Positions 56,526 to 64,000 of a DNA stretch of 64,000 nucleotides are shown here, in pieces (the stretch's first letter is position 1; the number at the start of each line of letters is the position of its first letter). This DNA comes from Chrysomallon squamiferum (lineage: Eukaryota; Mollusca; Gastropoda; Neomphalida; Peltospiridae), in contig CM022671.1 in NCBI GenBank assembly GCA_012295275.1, forward strand, positions 5,706,565-5,770,564. The letters run 5' to 3'. Made by a program: the position numbers and the translations under genes. Below the pieces are notes generated by a model, which ran no database searches, was not told where the DNA came from, and saw only the letters and a list, made by a program, of their open reading frames with translations.

Positions 56526-59011
56526 GATTGTATTAAAAAAAAAAATAATAATAATAATAATAATAATTCTCATGGCTTGCTTCTGTAAAAGAAAACGACA
56601 AAAATATTATAAATAACTAATTTTATTCAGCAATATAATTTAAAAAAAAAAAAAAAAAAAAAAAATTACGTACGAGGAAGTAATTCGCTTATATTCAGTA
56701 AATAGATTATGTGAACGTCTCATTTATCATTAACTGTTCGAATTTAACCATATTCAGCTTAAAGATGTTCAAGATATATGTTTCTGAGCATATTCACGTT
56801 ATGCACACATTCATATTTGCATACTTTATGCGATAAGCGATATCCATAATACAACAATACCTCAGATTAAAGATGTTATTGATTCCAAATTTCCGATAGT
56901 GAAGTGAGGTATCGTTAAGCGGGAGACTAATTTACATAGAATTAAGGTTATAAGCAATGATTACTTTCTCGCTGATGAAATTTGACCAAAAAAAAAAAAA
57001 AAAAAAAAAAAAATAAGGAGAAATAAAACAGCAGTTTAGACATAAATGATTTAATAGATTATAGATATTAAGTAAACAGTAAATCATTTACAAATCAGTT
57101 TATACAAATACATTAAGAAATAATTATATGCCGCTCATTGTGGGTTCATTTATGAGGGTCTTGGTTTCATTTAAGATAATGTATTTTGTTTTTAAAGTTA
57201 TTTTCTTCCGTTTCTTTTTATCATCGGCATTTGCAAAGATCGTTAAAGCAGGATATCCTTAAGCGAGATATTACTGCATTTATACAATAATAATCGCTTT
57301 CAAAATAATCTGGAACAGTTCATTATAATGACTGAGGTAAAGACATGCATGTCAACAAGACCACTGAGCCTTTCGATTAACTTTCGGGAGTAAACCGGGA
57401 ATTTGATTCCAGATGGCAGATACCGTTTCCATTCCCGAGGCAAAGAAGCGTCGTTACACCCCTGAACCCGTGGAAATTAGCCACCACCGACCCCCTTCCA
57501 CTAGTCAAAGTAGTCAACCCAAGAATTTTGAAACCCGGGGCTACTGCCCCTGTTTCCCACACCCCACACCACGTTTCGCTACTGGTTTGATTGAATGAAG
57601 GAAATATTTTCCAATGTTGTGTAAAGCGCAGACTCCGTGCATTTTCGGTAAAAGACGGGCCCGAACTCAGTATTGGTATTTTGTGGTATTTTGTGGTTTA
57701 TTCACGGACTAATAAGACTATTAATAATTGGGGGTGGGGGTGAGCACCGGTCCGGAAAATGCATAAGTGTAGGAAATAGCGATGGTAGTCATTAATCCTA
57801 AAATTTACCGAATTATTATTAAACGTTAGAACACCTAACAGCTGTATAATACAGTGAACTAACAATGTAATGAAAGTAACTGTTGTTCTATATTTAGAAC
57901 ACGTGTTCTATATTTAGAACAGTTCACAGGGTGCGTTATGAGATCACTCTTAGTTATGTGGTTTATTTTGGGGGGTTTCTTCTTGTTGTTTTTTTGGGGT
58001 TTTTTTTTTTGGTTTAACATCTCTTTTTAATATTTGTGTAGGCGGATGTGGGAGTGCTATCTAAAGTGGTATCATTTTCTAACTTTATTTTTAAAACTTG
58101 TTTAAGAACGTACCAATATCTAAGACCAATCTCAAGTCTCACATTACTTTGAACATATTTTACATTTTTACATATTTTCATTTTCTTAGCTGTTTTTTTA
58201 TTATTATTATTATTATAATTATTATTATTATTATTATTTTAAGTGTGCATAAAACAGTAGATATTTGCCTGTGTGAAGTTCAAACAAAGTCAGTTCAAGT
58301 AAAAAAAAAAAAAACAAAATTTTTAAATGTTTTTAAATGTTATTTTTTGTTATTTCCTCCATGTTTGCAGCTAAAATATCTTTTTTTACTTCATTTTGTT
58401 GGTATTGTAACCCAAAAAAAAACATAATAATTAAAAAAAATGTTTATTTCTGTTATTATTTACATTGAAAATTATAATAAAGTAATAATGCATCATTTAT
58501 ATTAAAAAAATATATAAAATAATAATAATAATTTAAAAAATCAGATTTTACTATTAAAACACTCGCATATTTAAAAGTAATAATACTACTACTAATACTA
58601 TTACTAATAATAACAAATTTAAAATAATTTATAAAATGTCTTCAATGTACTATATATATATATAATAAATTAAAATCACTGGTATTTTTATTTACACTGG
58701 ACATTATTTAAGAACTATTAATTTTGGGGCAAAAAAAAAAAAAAAAAAATTAAATATTAATTAATTACTTTTATATATATATTTTTTCAGATGTTATGGA
58801 AGGTTTGATGCTGATTAATTCCAGCACACTGCAAGCTTGTTTATCACAAATGAGATCTAAAAACAACAGCTTGGACTCAATGGAGAATGAACAACCCTCA
58901 AAGGAAAATGAGTTTTCCTTCAAAAAGAACGGCAAAGATGGTGTCATGGTTGATGTGACTGTTGTTGCTGCTGTTGTTACTTTAACATTTATCTGGTGTT
59001 GTCCAATGTGA
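48106..59011 (+). CDS. Gene C: FAMeT-like/EGF-repeat surface protein, 7 coding exons
   Basis: Exons: 48106-48196, 49382-49836, 50177-50323, 50775-50912, 51316-51453, 53218-53364, 58791-59011. All internal exons are phase 1-1. The sum is 1337 nt; one missing base in exon 2 (near 49545) would make 1338 nt and about 445 residues. Order: signal peptide (hydrophobic core ICFWLITSCFCLV), FAMeT-like domain (31-182), four EGF-like repeats each with eight cysteines (183-372), a Ser/Asn/Lys linker, and a hydrophobic C-terminus VDVTVVAAVVTLTFIWCCPM directly before TGA. The repeats resemble those of MEGF10/scavenger-receptor families. The lack of any cytoplasmic tail favours a GPI anchor. AATAAA follows at 59033. 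Expression as drawn needs the exon 2 frame to be intact. Confidence 0.83.
48330..49330. repeat. 34-bp minisatellite in gene C intron 1
   Basis: About 25 tandem units built on ACTGAGTTTAAATGACGTAC plus TGCTATAATGAAAT. Variant units repeat as a group of four (period about 135 bp, e.g. from 48775 and from 48910), a higher-order structure. It fills almost the whole intron between the signal-peptide and FAMeT exons. Confidence 0.9.
49382..49836 (+). CDS. Gene C exon 2: FAMeT-like domain with one-base frame break
   Basis: It starts AYEAEFKTDGKMTVVVANDK. After KQG the frame must move by one base to continue YYVVFLGTGNNGKINGIKDS, CFSCRE, LDCDNYVKLWVTWDDEG, IGRG and PKYKVSWKV. Compared with gene A exon 2, one A is missing from an AAA run near 49545. 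With it the exon would be 456 nt, exactly the corrected length of gene A exon 2. The middle third is nearly identical in DNA to gene A. Confidence 0.8.
50177..50323 (+). CDS. Gene C exon 3: EGF-like repeat 1
   Basis: A phase 1-1 exon with eight cysteines: CHPGSFGRGC, YLDCGHC, RTC, GLC, NGC and GPLC. It is preceded by the acceptor TTTATGGTAG and an (ATT)n tract. Confidence 0.85.
50775..50912 (+). CDS. Gene C exon 4: EGF-like repeat 2
   Basis: Eight cysteines in the same spacing: CDNGTYGDEC, MYVCGQC, YGCDPVDGVC, PSGCQPGWFGVKC. 138 nt, phase 1-1. Confidence 0.87.
50913..51252. repeat. (AAAT)n array, gene C intron 4
   Basis: AATA units fill almost the whole intron, starting at the exon 4 donor. 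Confidence 0.95.
51316..51453 (+). CDS. Gene C exon 5: EGF-like repeat 3
   Basis: Eight cysteines: CMNGAFGRNC, ERRCGHC, HSCDKISGSC, HSGCHPGFTGATC. Same length (138 nt) and phase as exon 4. Confidence 0.87.
51816..52583. mobile_element. Pogo-like MITE, third related copy
   Basis: The interior matches 55430-55790 over a long stretch (for example CTTCCGTTTCTTTG, ATCAGCATTTGCCGGT, TTTATTTCGA). The right end ...GTTAAGCGAGGTGTTAGTG is followed by TA. The left end near AATACCTCG is less certain. A 130-codon open frame inside has no recognisable domain. Confidence 0.5.
53218..53364 (+). CDS. Gene C exon 6: EGF-like repeat 4
   Basis: Eight cysteines: CRDGTYGINC, SSACGHC, VPCDHVTGSC, QGHCADGSFGSRC. 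147 nt, donor AAAG|GTGAAA, phase 1-1. A 5.4-kb intron follows. Confidence 0.86.
53742..53990. repeat. (CATA)n, (AAC)n and (AAT)n microsatellites, gene C intron 6
   Basis: A pure CATA run of about 75 bases, then AAC and AAT runs. Confidence 0.95.
55139..55786. mobile_element. Pogo-like MITE copy with TA duplication
   Basis: The left end CAATAATACCTCAGATTAAA and the right end (complement CAGTAACATCTCGCTTAACG) form imperfect inverted repeats, flanked by TA on both sides. It lies in the last intron of gene C. Two related copies lie at 51816-52583 and 56852-57276. Confidence 0.65.
56852..57276. mobile_element. Pogo-like MITE, internally deleted copy
   Basis: Same ends as the 55139 copy (left CAACAATACCTCAGATTAAA; right ...CTTAAGCGAGATATTACTG) but only 425 bp. 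It is part of the second copy of a local segmental duplication, so it was probably copied with its flanks. Confidence 0.6.
57372..57780 (+). other. GC-rich island with a short open frame
   Basis: Base composition changes sharply from the AT-rich surroundings. A frame from ATG 57413 to 57598 starts MADTVSIPEAKKRRYTPEP, with a basic KKRR cluster like a nuclear signal, and has no recognised domain. It starts where the segmental duplication ends and lies in the last intron of gene C. It may be an inserted gene fragment or a repeat. Confidence 0.3.
58791..59011 (+). CDS. Gene C exon 7: linker and hydrophobic C-terminus
   Basis: Acceptor TTTTTTCAG, then a 73-residue end. A polar linker (MRSKNNSLDSMENEQ, FSFKKNGKDG) leads to a hydrophobic stretch of about 18 residues that ends CCPM at the stop. 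A small-residue site (NGKDG) ahead of the hydrophobic end fits a GPI-attachment signal; a tail-less TM helix is the alternative. Confidence 0.75.
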
Positions 59012-59032
59012 TAATTATAATGTATTTTCTCG

Positions 59033-59038
59033 AATAAA
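59033..59038 (+). terminator. Polyadenylation signal, gene C
   Basis: AATAAA 22 bases after the stop codon, in the context CGAATAAATTTTG. Confidence 0.6.
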
Positions 59039-59079
59039 TTTTGAAGAATACTTAAAAGTTTGTAATAATGTTAAACAAA

Positions 59080-59115
<36 letters not shown>

Positions 59116-59467
59116 GATAGCAGTATTTATTGTAGTAACAACAAAAGCAATGAGAACAAGAATAATAGAAAAGAAAATTTTAACAATCTAATTCCTGTTT
59201 AAATTTTTAATAAATCTAATTGTTTTTGGCATATTATTTCTACAAGAATCCTAATCAATAAGTTTATCTCAGCTTAATTATTATTACTATTAGTAGTAGT
59301 ACTACTACTACTATCACCATTATTTCTGTTGTTGTTGTTATTGTTCTTAATCAATATGTTTATCTCAGCTTAATTATTACTACTAGATCCACTATTACTA
59401 TTATTAGTGCTACTATTAGTATTAGCACTACTTCAACTATCACTATTATTTTTGTTGTTGCTGTTGC

Positions 59468-59500
<33 letters not shown>

Positions 59501-60084
59501 GTGTATAAAATCTGATTAAAAAAAAAAAAGTATTATTATAATCAATAATTAACAGTTTTAATATTAAAATATTCTCAAAATGGATTTCTGTGTTCTGTGA
59601 CTCAACATCTTGTTTCGAACTTCTCTACATCCTCTGCTAGGTCTGTGTTCACTGTACAAAAAAAACTTGGATGTCTGCCATTTCTAGAGTTAAACACTCT
59701 TATCAGGATCTGCCACATATGCACATATCCACAGACACATATGTACATAACATACATAACACACATACCATACATGACACACATATACTAATTTATATCC
59801 AGAGCATTTGTGCATTTATACATTTACACTAACTGGAAAACACTAATGCATACATTAACATGCTCAAAAGCTGGAGGTGATTTACTTATTTTGTGTTTGG
59901 TGAATGGCAGTATGAACTATATTTTAAACATGTTCTGTAAATCAGATACACTTATACTGAAGCTAGGATATGGAATTTAAATATATATTTATATATGTTC
60001 TCTCCTTATATTTTTCATACCTAGAAAAAAGTAAAATTATTTTTATGTAAAATGTCATTTAGATCAAGTATCTACAACCATCAT

Positions 60085-60127
<43 letters not shown>

Positions 60128-60492
60128 TGTATTTATTTTACTTATTGTTGTTACTGATAAGAAAATTGATAAATGGATAGTGAAAAAAATTATTTGGGAT
60201 ATATGCATAATGGAAAAATGAATGGATTTGTTAAAATGATAAATAAAGAAAACACATTTTAGTAGTTGTAGTAGTTAAGTAATAGCAGCTATAGAAGCAT
60301 TTATTTAAAAAATAAATAAATAAATAAATAATATTAAGGATTTTAATCTTGTAAATAGCAGTTAAGAAAATCTAAATAATTAAATAGATGGGTTGAAATG
60401 ATTGTATCTATCTCCGGATTATAGTTTTAGTTATTTTAATTTCTTTTTATTTCATTAAAACAGAGATGTATATTTAATGAAACTACACGGAT

Positions 60493-60659
60493 TTATGGAT
60501 ATGAGTGCAGGCACAGTGGATCAAGAGAATCTGTCTTTTTTAAGAGTAACTGATACTTTGTAATAACAAGATGATGGCAATCCCCAATTGAATTAGTGTA
60601 TGATTCAAGACCAGATTTCACTGCAGAACAAATACAAGGCAAACTATGTTTTTCACTAC
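60493..60659 (-). pseudogene. Unidentified coding-like fragment
   Basis: On the minus strand an acceptor (TTTTTATTTTAG) is followed by a frame reading GSEKHSLPCICSAVKSG, then IGDCHHLVITKYQLLLKK and DPLCLHSYP before a stop. The composition is protein-like, with four Cys and no simple repeats. I do not recognise the family. It could be the last exon of a minus-strand gene with no other exons visible here, or a gene relic. Confidence 0.3.
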
Positions 60660-61054
60660 CTAAAATAAAAATTTGCATTCTGTGTTGTTTTTGTCATTTA
60701 GTATAGATCATCCAGTAATAAGTAACCAAGCACTTGTTTGTGATTATGGGGCTGTTTCATGCAGTTAACAACCATGTGCAGGCACCCATTTTTAAAATAA
60801 TTCCACAAGAGGGCGTTAAGTGCATTTGGGGTACAGTGAATCAGGGTACACTGGCTCATTTTGACAAGTGATTCACTGTGCCCTGGAAAATTTTCAAAAC
60901 TTTATTTTTATTTTCCTCAACATAATTATTTTGTATCCTTAAGATACCCTCTTAATTAACAGTTTCTATTTTTGCCATTTCAGGCAACACAAGTAATGGT
61001 ACGCAATAGGAAAAAAAAGGAGAGAGAGAAATAGGAAATACTGATTGTGGGCAA

Positions 61055-61870
61055 ATGAAAGAAGAAGCTGTTCTCACTGTGAATGATGAGGGAAAAAGTA
61101 TTCGAAATGTTTGTGCAACACATGATATCAAGTTTTCAACTCTCCGTAGATATGAGAAAAAGGCATGCACTTCTGAAAACAAAGACTTAATAGCATATTC
61201 ACCTAAATACAACTGCCTCCAGGTTTTCAGTCAGGATAAAGAGATACTTCTGCAGGATTACCTTATTGAAGCATCAAAATTTCAGTACAGGCTGAACAAA
61301 AAAACAAAGGAGGAAGAAAGATGGGAACAGCTATTATTCTGACAGACGATCAAGGAACAAATAAGAGAAGCAGAACAAAAGAGAAAAAGAAAGAAAAATA
61401 AACAAGAGAGCTGAGATATTAAAGAAGTTAGAAAAGTTACGAAGAAGCTGAAGTTCCAATATAGAGATACTGCAAATGAAGACAGCACAATCTACAGCGA
61501 AGAAGCAGATTAGAGCACATTCTTTGTTGATGATGATGATGATGATGATGATGCATTAGACTATGATGAATTTATGGAACATCAAGTCGAGGACATAGAA
61601 TTGCCAGATTCCAATGCACTCAATGCTTATGATTTTGTTTTTGGTAAGGTTTTCAACAACAAAAAAACCCACGGTTATGTACATAGGGCAGGTTTGAAAT
61701 TGTACTGAAGCTACTGATGAGGCAATCTTTGAAGTGAAGTTCTTGGGACGTGAGAAACCAAAGTCATTCACATATTTATTTTTCCACACGTAGAAGACTT
61801 ATGAGATGTTTTGTTTCAAGATGTTGTAGGGAAGTTGCCTGCTCCCAACCAACAAGTGGCAGATGTTGAC
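61055..61870 (+). pseudogene. Decayed pogo/Tigger-type transposase fragment
   Basis: An open stretch at 61055-61342 encodes a helix-turn-helix-like N-terminus (EGKSIRNVCATHDIKFSTLR) followed by QVFSQDKEILLQDYLIEASK, typical of the psq/CENP-B-type DNA-binding region of pogo-like transposases. From about 61500 an acidic Asp run, then FEVKFLGREKPKSF and DVVGKLPAP resemble the C-terminal tail of the same family. Stops and frame changes lie between, and there is no room for the DDE catalytic core (61343-61500). It is therefore an internally deleted, inactive relic. Confidence 0.6.
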
Positions 61871-62252
61871 CCACAGATGCAGTTTAGTTTAAAATGTTTT
61901 GCAAGACATGCACATACCTATGTTACCTTGGTACTTGTTCACTGTTTATAACCTTGAACACTAGGTTTAACTGTAACAGGTTTTTTAAGACCTATTTTAA
62001 ATTCATTTATTATAATTTTATTTCCTTTTGTCTACACTTAGAAAGCACAGGCAACTATTGCCATAAGTGCCTAATTTTGCTATCTTTGTTGTCAACAACA
62101 TCTTTTTAAGCACAGTTATTTTGGTATTTAAGAATAAATGCAATGTTTGTGAACATTAAAATTGGAATATGAGGTCTTTTTTAACATTTGATTTACTGTG
62201 CCACGTTCAGTGATTCACTCTGCCCCGGTACCTGCCCACAGTGAATCAAATA

Positions 62253-62306
<54 letters not shown>

Positions 62307-62518
62307 GTTATTATTATTTTAAAATAGAAATAATTTTATAATATGAAACAGAAGATTTCCGATCGACTGTGCCCAGGTTTTCGCTACTTTCTTTACATCT
62401 AAACATACATAGGCGTAACTCAGTTTCCATGATGAGTAATCACGGAAACCAGCGAACGGTAACTCCAGTGGATAATTATTGACTTCAGCTGAGTAATCTT
62501 GAAACGGTGACTGCTTGG

Positions 62519-62526
62519 TATAAATA
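62519..62526 (+). promoter_or_regulatory. TATA box, upstream promoter of the IAP gene
   Basis: TATAAATA in the context TTGGTATAAATAATG. Transcription would start near 62550. A non-coding exon would end at the good donor CCAAAA|GTATGT (62608) and splice to 63157. The ATG at 62527 would give only a short upstream frame ending in TGA after splicing. Confidence 0.5.
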
Positions 62527-62549
62527 ATGAAGACCGGTTTTGCTTCACA

Positions 62550-62608
62550 GATGTTAACCAGTCATACAACCGATCAAAACGAGCCAGGTTCCAGCGTGTC
62601 ATCCAAAA
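62550..62608 (+). other. Predicted 5' non-coding exon of the IAP gene
   Basis: Inferred from the TATA box 24-31 bases upstream and the donor AAAA|GTATGT. The start is approximate. Joining it to 63157 gives no in-frame extension of the IAP protein. Confidence 0.4.
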
Positions 62609-63097
62609 GTATGTATAAATCTCTTCCCTCGTATATTTACAAAAAAGAATGAAAGACGGTGTTTATTGTTTATTAATTAAATGAAAAATCAGAAATACAT
62701 TACTTTATACATTTTATTATAATAATTTACATTAAATTGAGTGTTTTCCGGTCACCAGCGGACGAGTATTCATAAGTATAATGTATTATATTGCTATTAC
62801 TATTACTATTACTGTATGATGTATGATTGTATCAGTGTAACGGTGTTACTTAGTTTACTGATATAGCTTATGATTAATACATTTCAAAATGTCCGTGTTA
62901 ATATTATAGTTAAGACTTTATATAATAACATGTTTAATTTTTATCTTTATAAAAAAATTGTTTACACAAATTATCTGTTTAGACTATTAATAATGCTTAA
63001 CAACTCGTGTACGTACGAGAGCATTCGAGAATATAACTTCAGCCAATCAAACGAGTTTTTTACTGACCTTGACACAATTTTTAAAATAGCGCGAGAG

Positions 63098-63105
63098 TAT
63101 AAATA
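63098..63105 (+). promoter_or_regulatory. Second TATA box, possible downstream promoter of the IAP gene
   Basis: TATAAATA in the context GAGAGTATAAATATG, 62 bases before the IAP ATG. Used as a promoter it would give a very short leader without splicing. Confidence 0.35.
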
Positions 63106-63166
63106 TGTTGACTATTAAGCAGTTAGAACAGCGTTAAAGATAATTATTATTTGCAGATCATCGAAA

Positions 63167-64000
63167 ATGATTTCTACTTTGAGTAAAACTGATTGGGAAC
63201 GTCAGACCCAATGTTCAAAAGTTGTGGTGGATGGTGTAGGAGATTTTTTTTCTGAATCAGAAACAATGCAACGAAAAAAATCAGAAAAAGAAAGACTGGA
63301 TACGTTTTGGAACTGGCCATCATCGTCATACCAAACACCGAAGTCCCTCGCCAAAGCGGGATTTTATTATACCGGAATATCGGATCGAGTACAATGTGCA
63401 TTTTGTCACGGGGTTTTAAAGAACTGGCTACCGTCAGACGAACCCATGTCAGAGCATAAACTACATTTTCCATCTTGTCCATTCGTGAAAGGCGAATACG
63501 TAGGCAATATTCCCATGGCAGAAGACATGCAAATAGAAGAAAACAGACTGGCCTCGTTTTCGGCATGGCCACGAGATCGACGCCAAACGCCGAACGAACT
63601 TGCTCGTGCTGGTTTTTATTATCTTGGCGACAGCTTCAAACCGGACAGGGTGAAGTGTGCATACTGCCAAGTCAGACTGTACGACTGGATGCCAGGAGAC
63701 GATCCATGGATCGAACACGCCAGAGCCTTTCCTAGATGTCCGTACACGAAATTATGTCTTGGCCAGGATTTTATTGACGATATTCTGAAGTCAGGGACGG
63801 AACCACACCAAAGGTAATTACTTTTTTGATTATTTAGTAACTGATTTGTGTTAAAGATTAACAGGAGATTTTTACTTTTATTAATAACTAAATAAGAGTG
63901 GATTAAATACTTGATGATTATTTTGACTTATTTTTTTCAGTCAAACCGAGTATTATAGAACAAACAGTCTCATTGTACTGCTATTTGTTGATAAAAATAG
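63167..64000 (+). CDS. Inhibitor of apoptosis-like protein with two BIR domains (partial, 5' part)
   Basis: The first coding exon runs from ATG 63167 to donor CAAAG|GTAATT at 63813 (216 codons). BIR1 spans about residues 41-108 with zinc ligands C77, C80, H97 and C104. BIR2 spans about 126-194 with C164, C167, H184 and C191. Both contain the signature AGFYY(T/L)G and W-x-P-(S/G)-D-(E/D)-P. A second exon begins at 63941 after TTTTTTTCAG in phase 2 and stays open to the window end. A RING or CARD domain, if present, lies beyond. IAPs bind caspases or act in immune signalling; which applies cannot be told here. The acceptor TTTGCAG at 63151-63156 places the exon start 10 nt before the ATG. Confidence 0.9.

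Larger units (their letters stand above)
54111..57371. repeat. Tandem segmental duplication in gene C intron 6
   Basis: Copy 1 (54111 to about 55880) and copy 2 (55995 to about 57371) share long near-identical blocks, such as TTCCCATTTGGTAGA, ATAATGAACTTGGCCTGTAC, TGGCTTGCTTCTGTAA and AATAATCGCTTTC. Copy 2 is shorter through a deletion inside the MITE. The two are separated by about 115 bp. Confidence 0.8.
59039..62518. other. Intergenic region between gene C and the IAP gene
   Basis: AAAT, ATT and TTTA runs (59085-59115, 59470-59500, 60080-60130, 62250-62315), the unidentified minus-strand fragment at 60493 and the transposase relic at 61055. The sequence CAGTGAATCA recurs in both orientations at 60835-60885 and 62205-62245 and may mark the ends of the relic element. 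Confidence 0.55.

Noticed and set aside
62870-63118. 82-codon frame before the IAP start
   Set aside because: AT-rich intronic sequence spanning the second TATA box; no homology recognised.

Overview
This is animal nuclear DNA. Genes are split by many short introns, splice sites are GT-AG (a few GC-AG), and the non-coding sequence is AT-rich and crowded with microsatellites. Large non-classical cadherins, 8-cysteine EGF repeats and a BIR-domain (IAP) gene suggest a spiralian, most likely a mollusc. That placement is inference, not proof.

Three genes fill most of the window and appear to be one local family. Gene A (minus, 33647 to 2626, 39 coding exons) encodes a giant single-pass membrane cadherin of about 3247 residues with roughly 27 cadherin (EC) repeats. 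Gene B (minus, 44586 to 36206, 13 coding exons, 849 residues) is a short version with about five EC repeats, a transmembrane helix and a short tail. Gene C (plus, 48106 to 59011, 7 coding exons, about 445 residues) has four 8-cysteine EGF-like repeats and a hydrophobic C-terminus. All three begin with the same two-exon cassette: a signal-peptide exon ending in phase 1, then a phase 1-1 exon of 444-456 nt whose product resembles the farnesoic acid O-methyltransferase-like extracellular domain (PF12248 type). The exon models join in frame throughout. Three single-base indels in gene A and one in gene C break the frame and may be assembly errors.

Gene A's ectodomain is built from a repeated five-exon unit with intron phases 1-2, 2-1, 1-1, 1-0, 0-1. 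Each unit encodes about four EC repeats (427-454 residues). Gene B has one such unit, so A looks like a B-type gene enlarged by tandem unit duplication. The A and C cassette exons also share a nearly identical internal patch although they lie in opposite orientation about 16 kb apart, which suggests gene conversion.

Layout: 1-2625, 3' flank of gene A with simple repeats; 2626-33647, gene A; 33648-36205, spacer; 36206-44586, gene B; 44587-48105, divergent spacer between B and C; 48106-59011, gene C, whose introns carry a 34-bp minisatellite, pogo-like MITEs and a tandem segmental duplication; 59039-62518, intergenic, with a decayed pogo/Tigger-type transposase and an unidentified coding-like fragment; 62519-64000, TATA-box promoter and 5' part of a two-BIR IAP gene that runs off the window.

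All three cluster products should enter the secretory pathway: A and B as membrane proteins, C as a membrane- or GPI-anchored surface protein. A joint role in cell-surface recognition is plausible but is inference.
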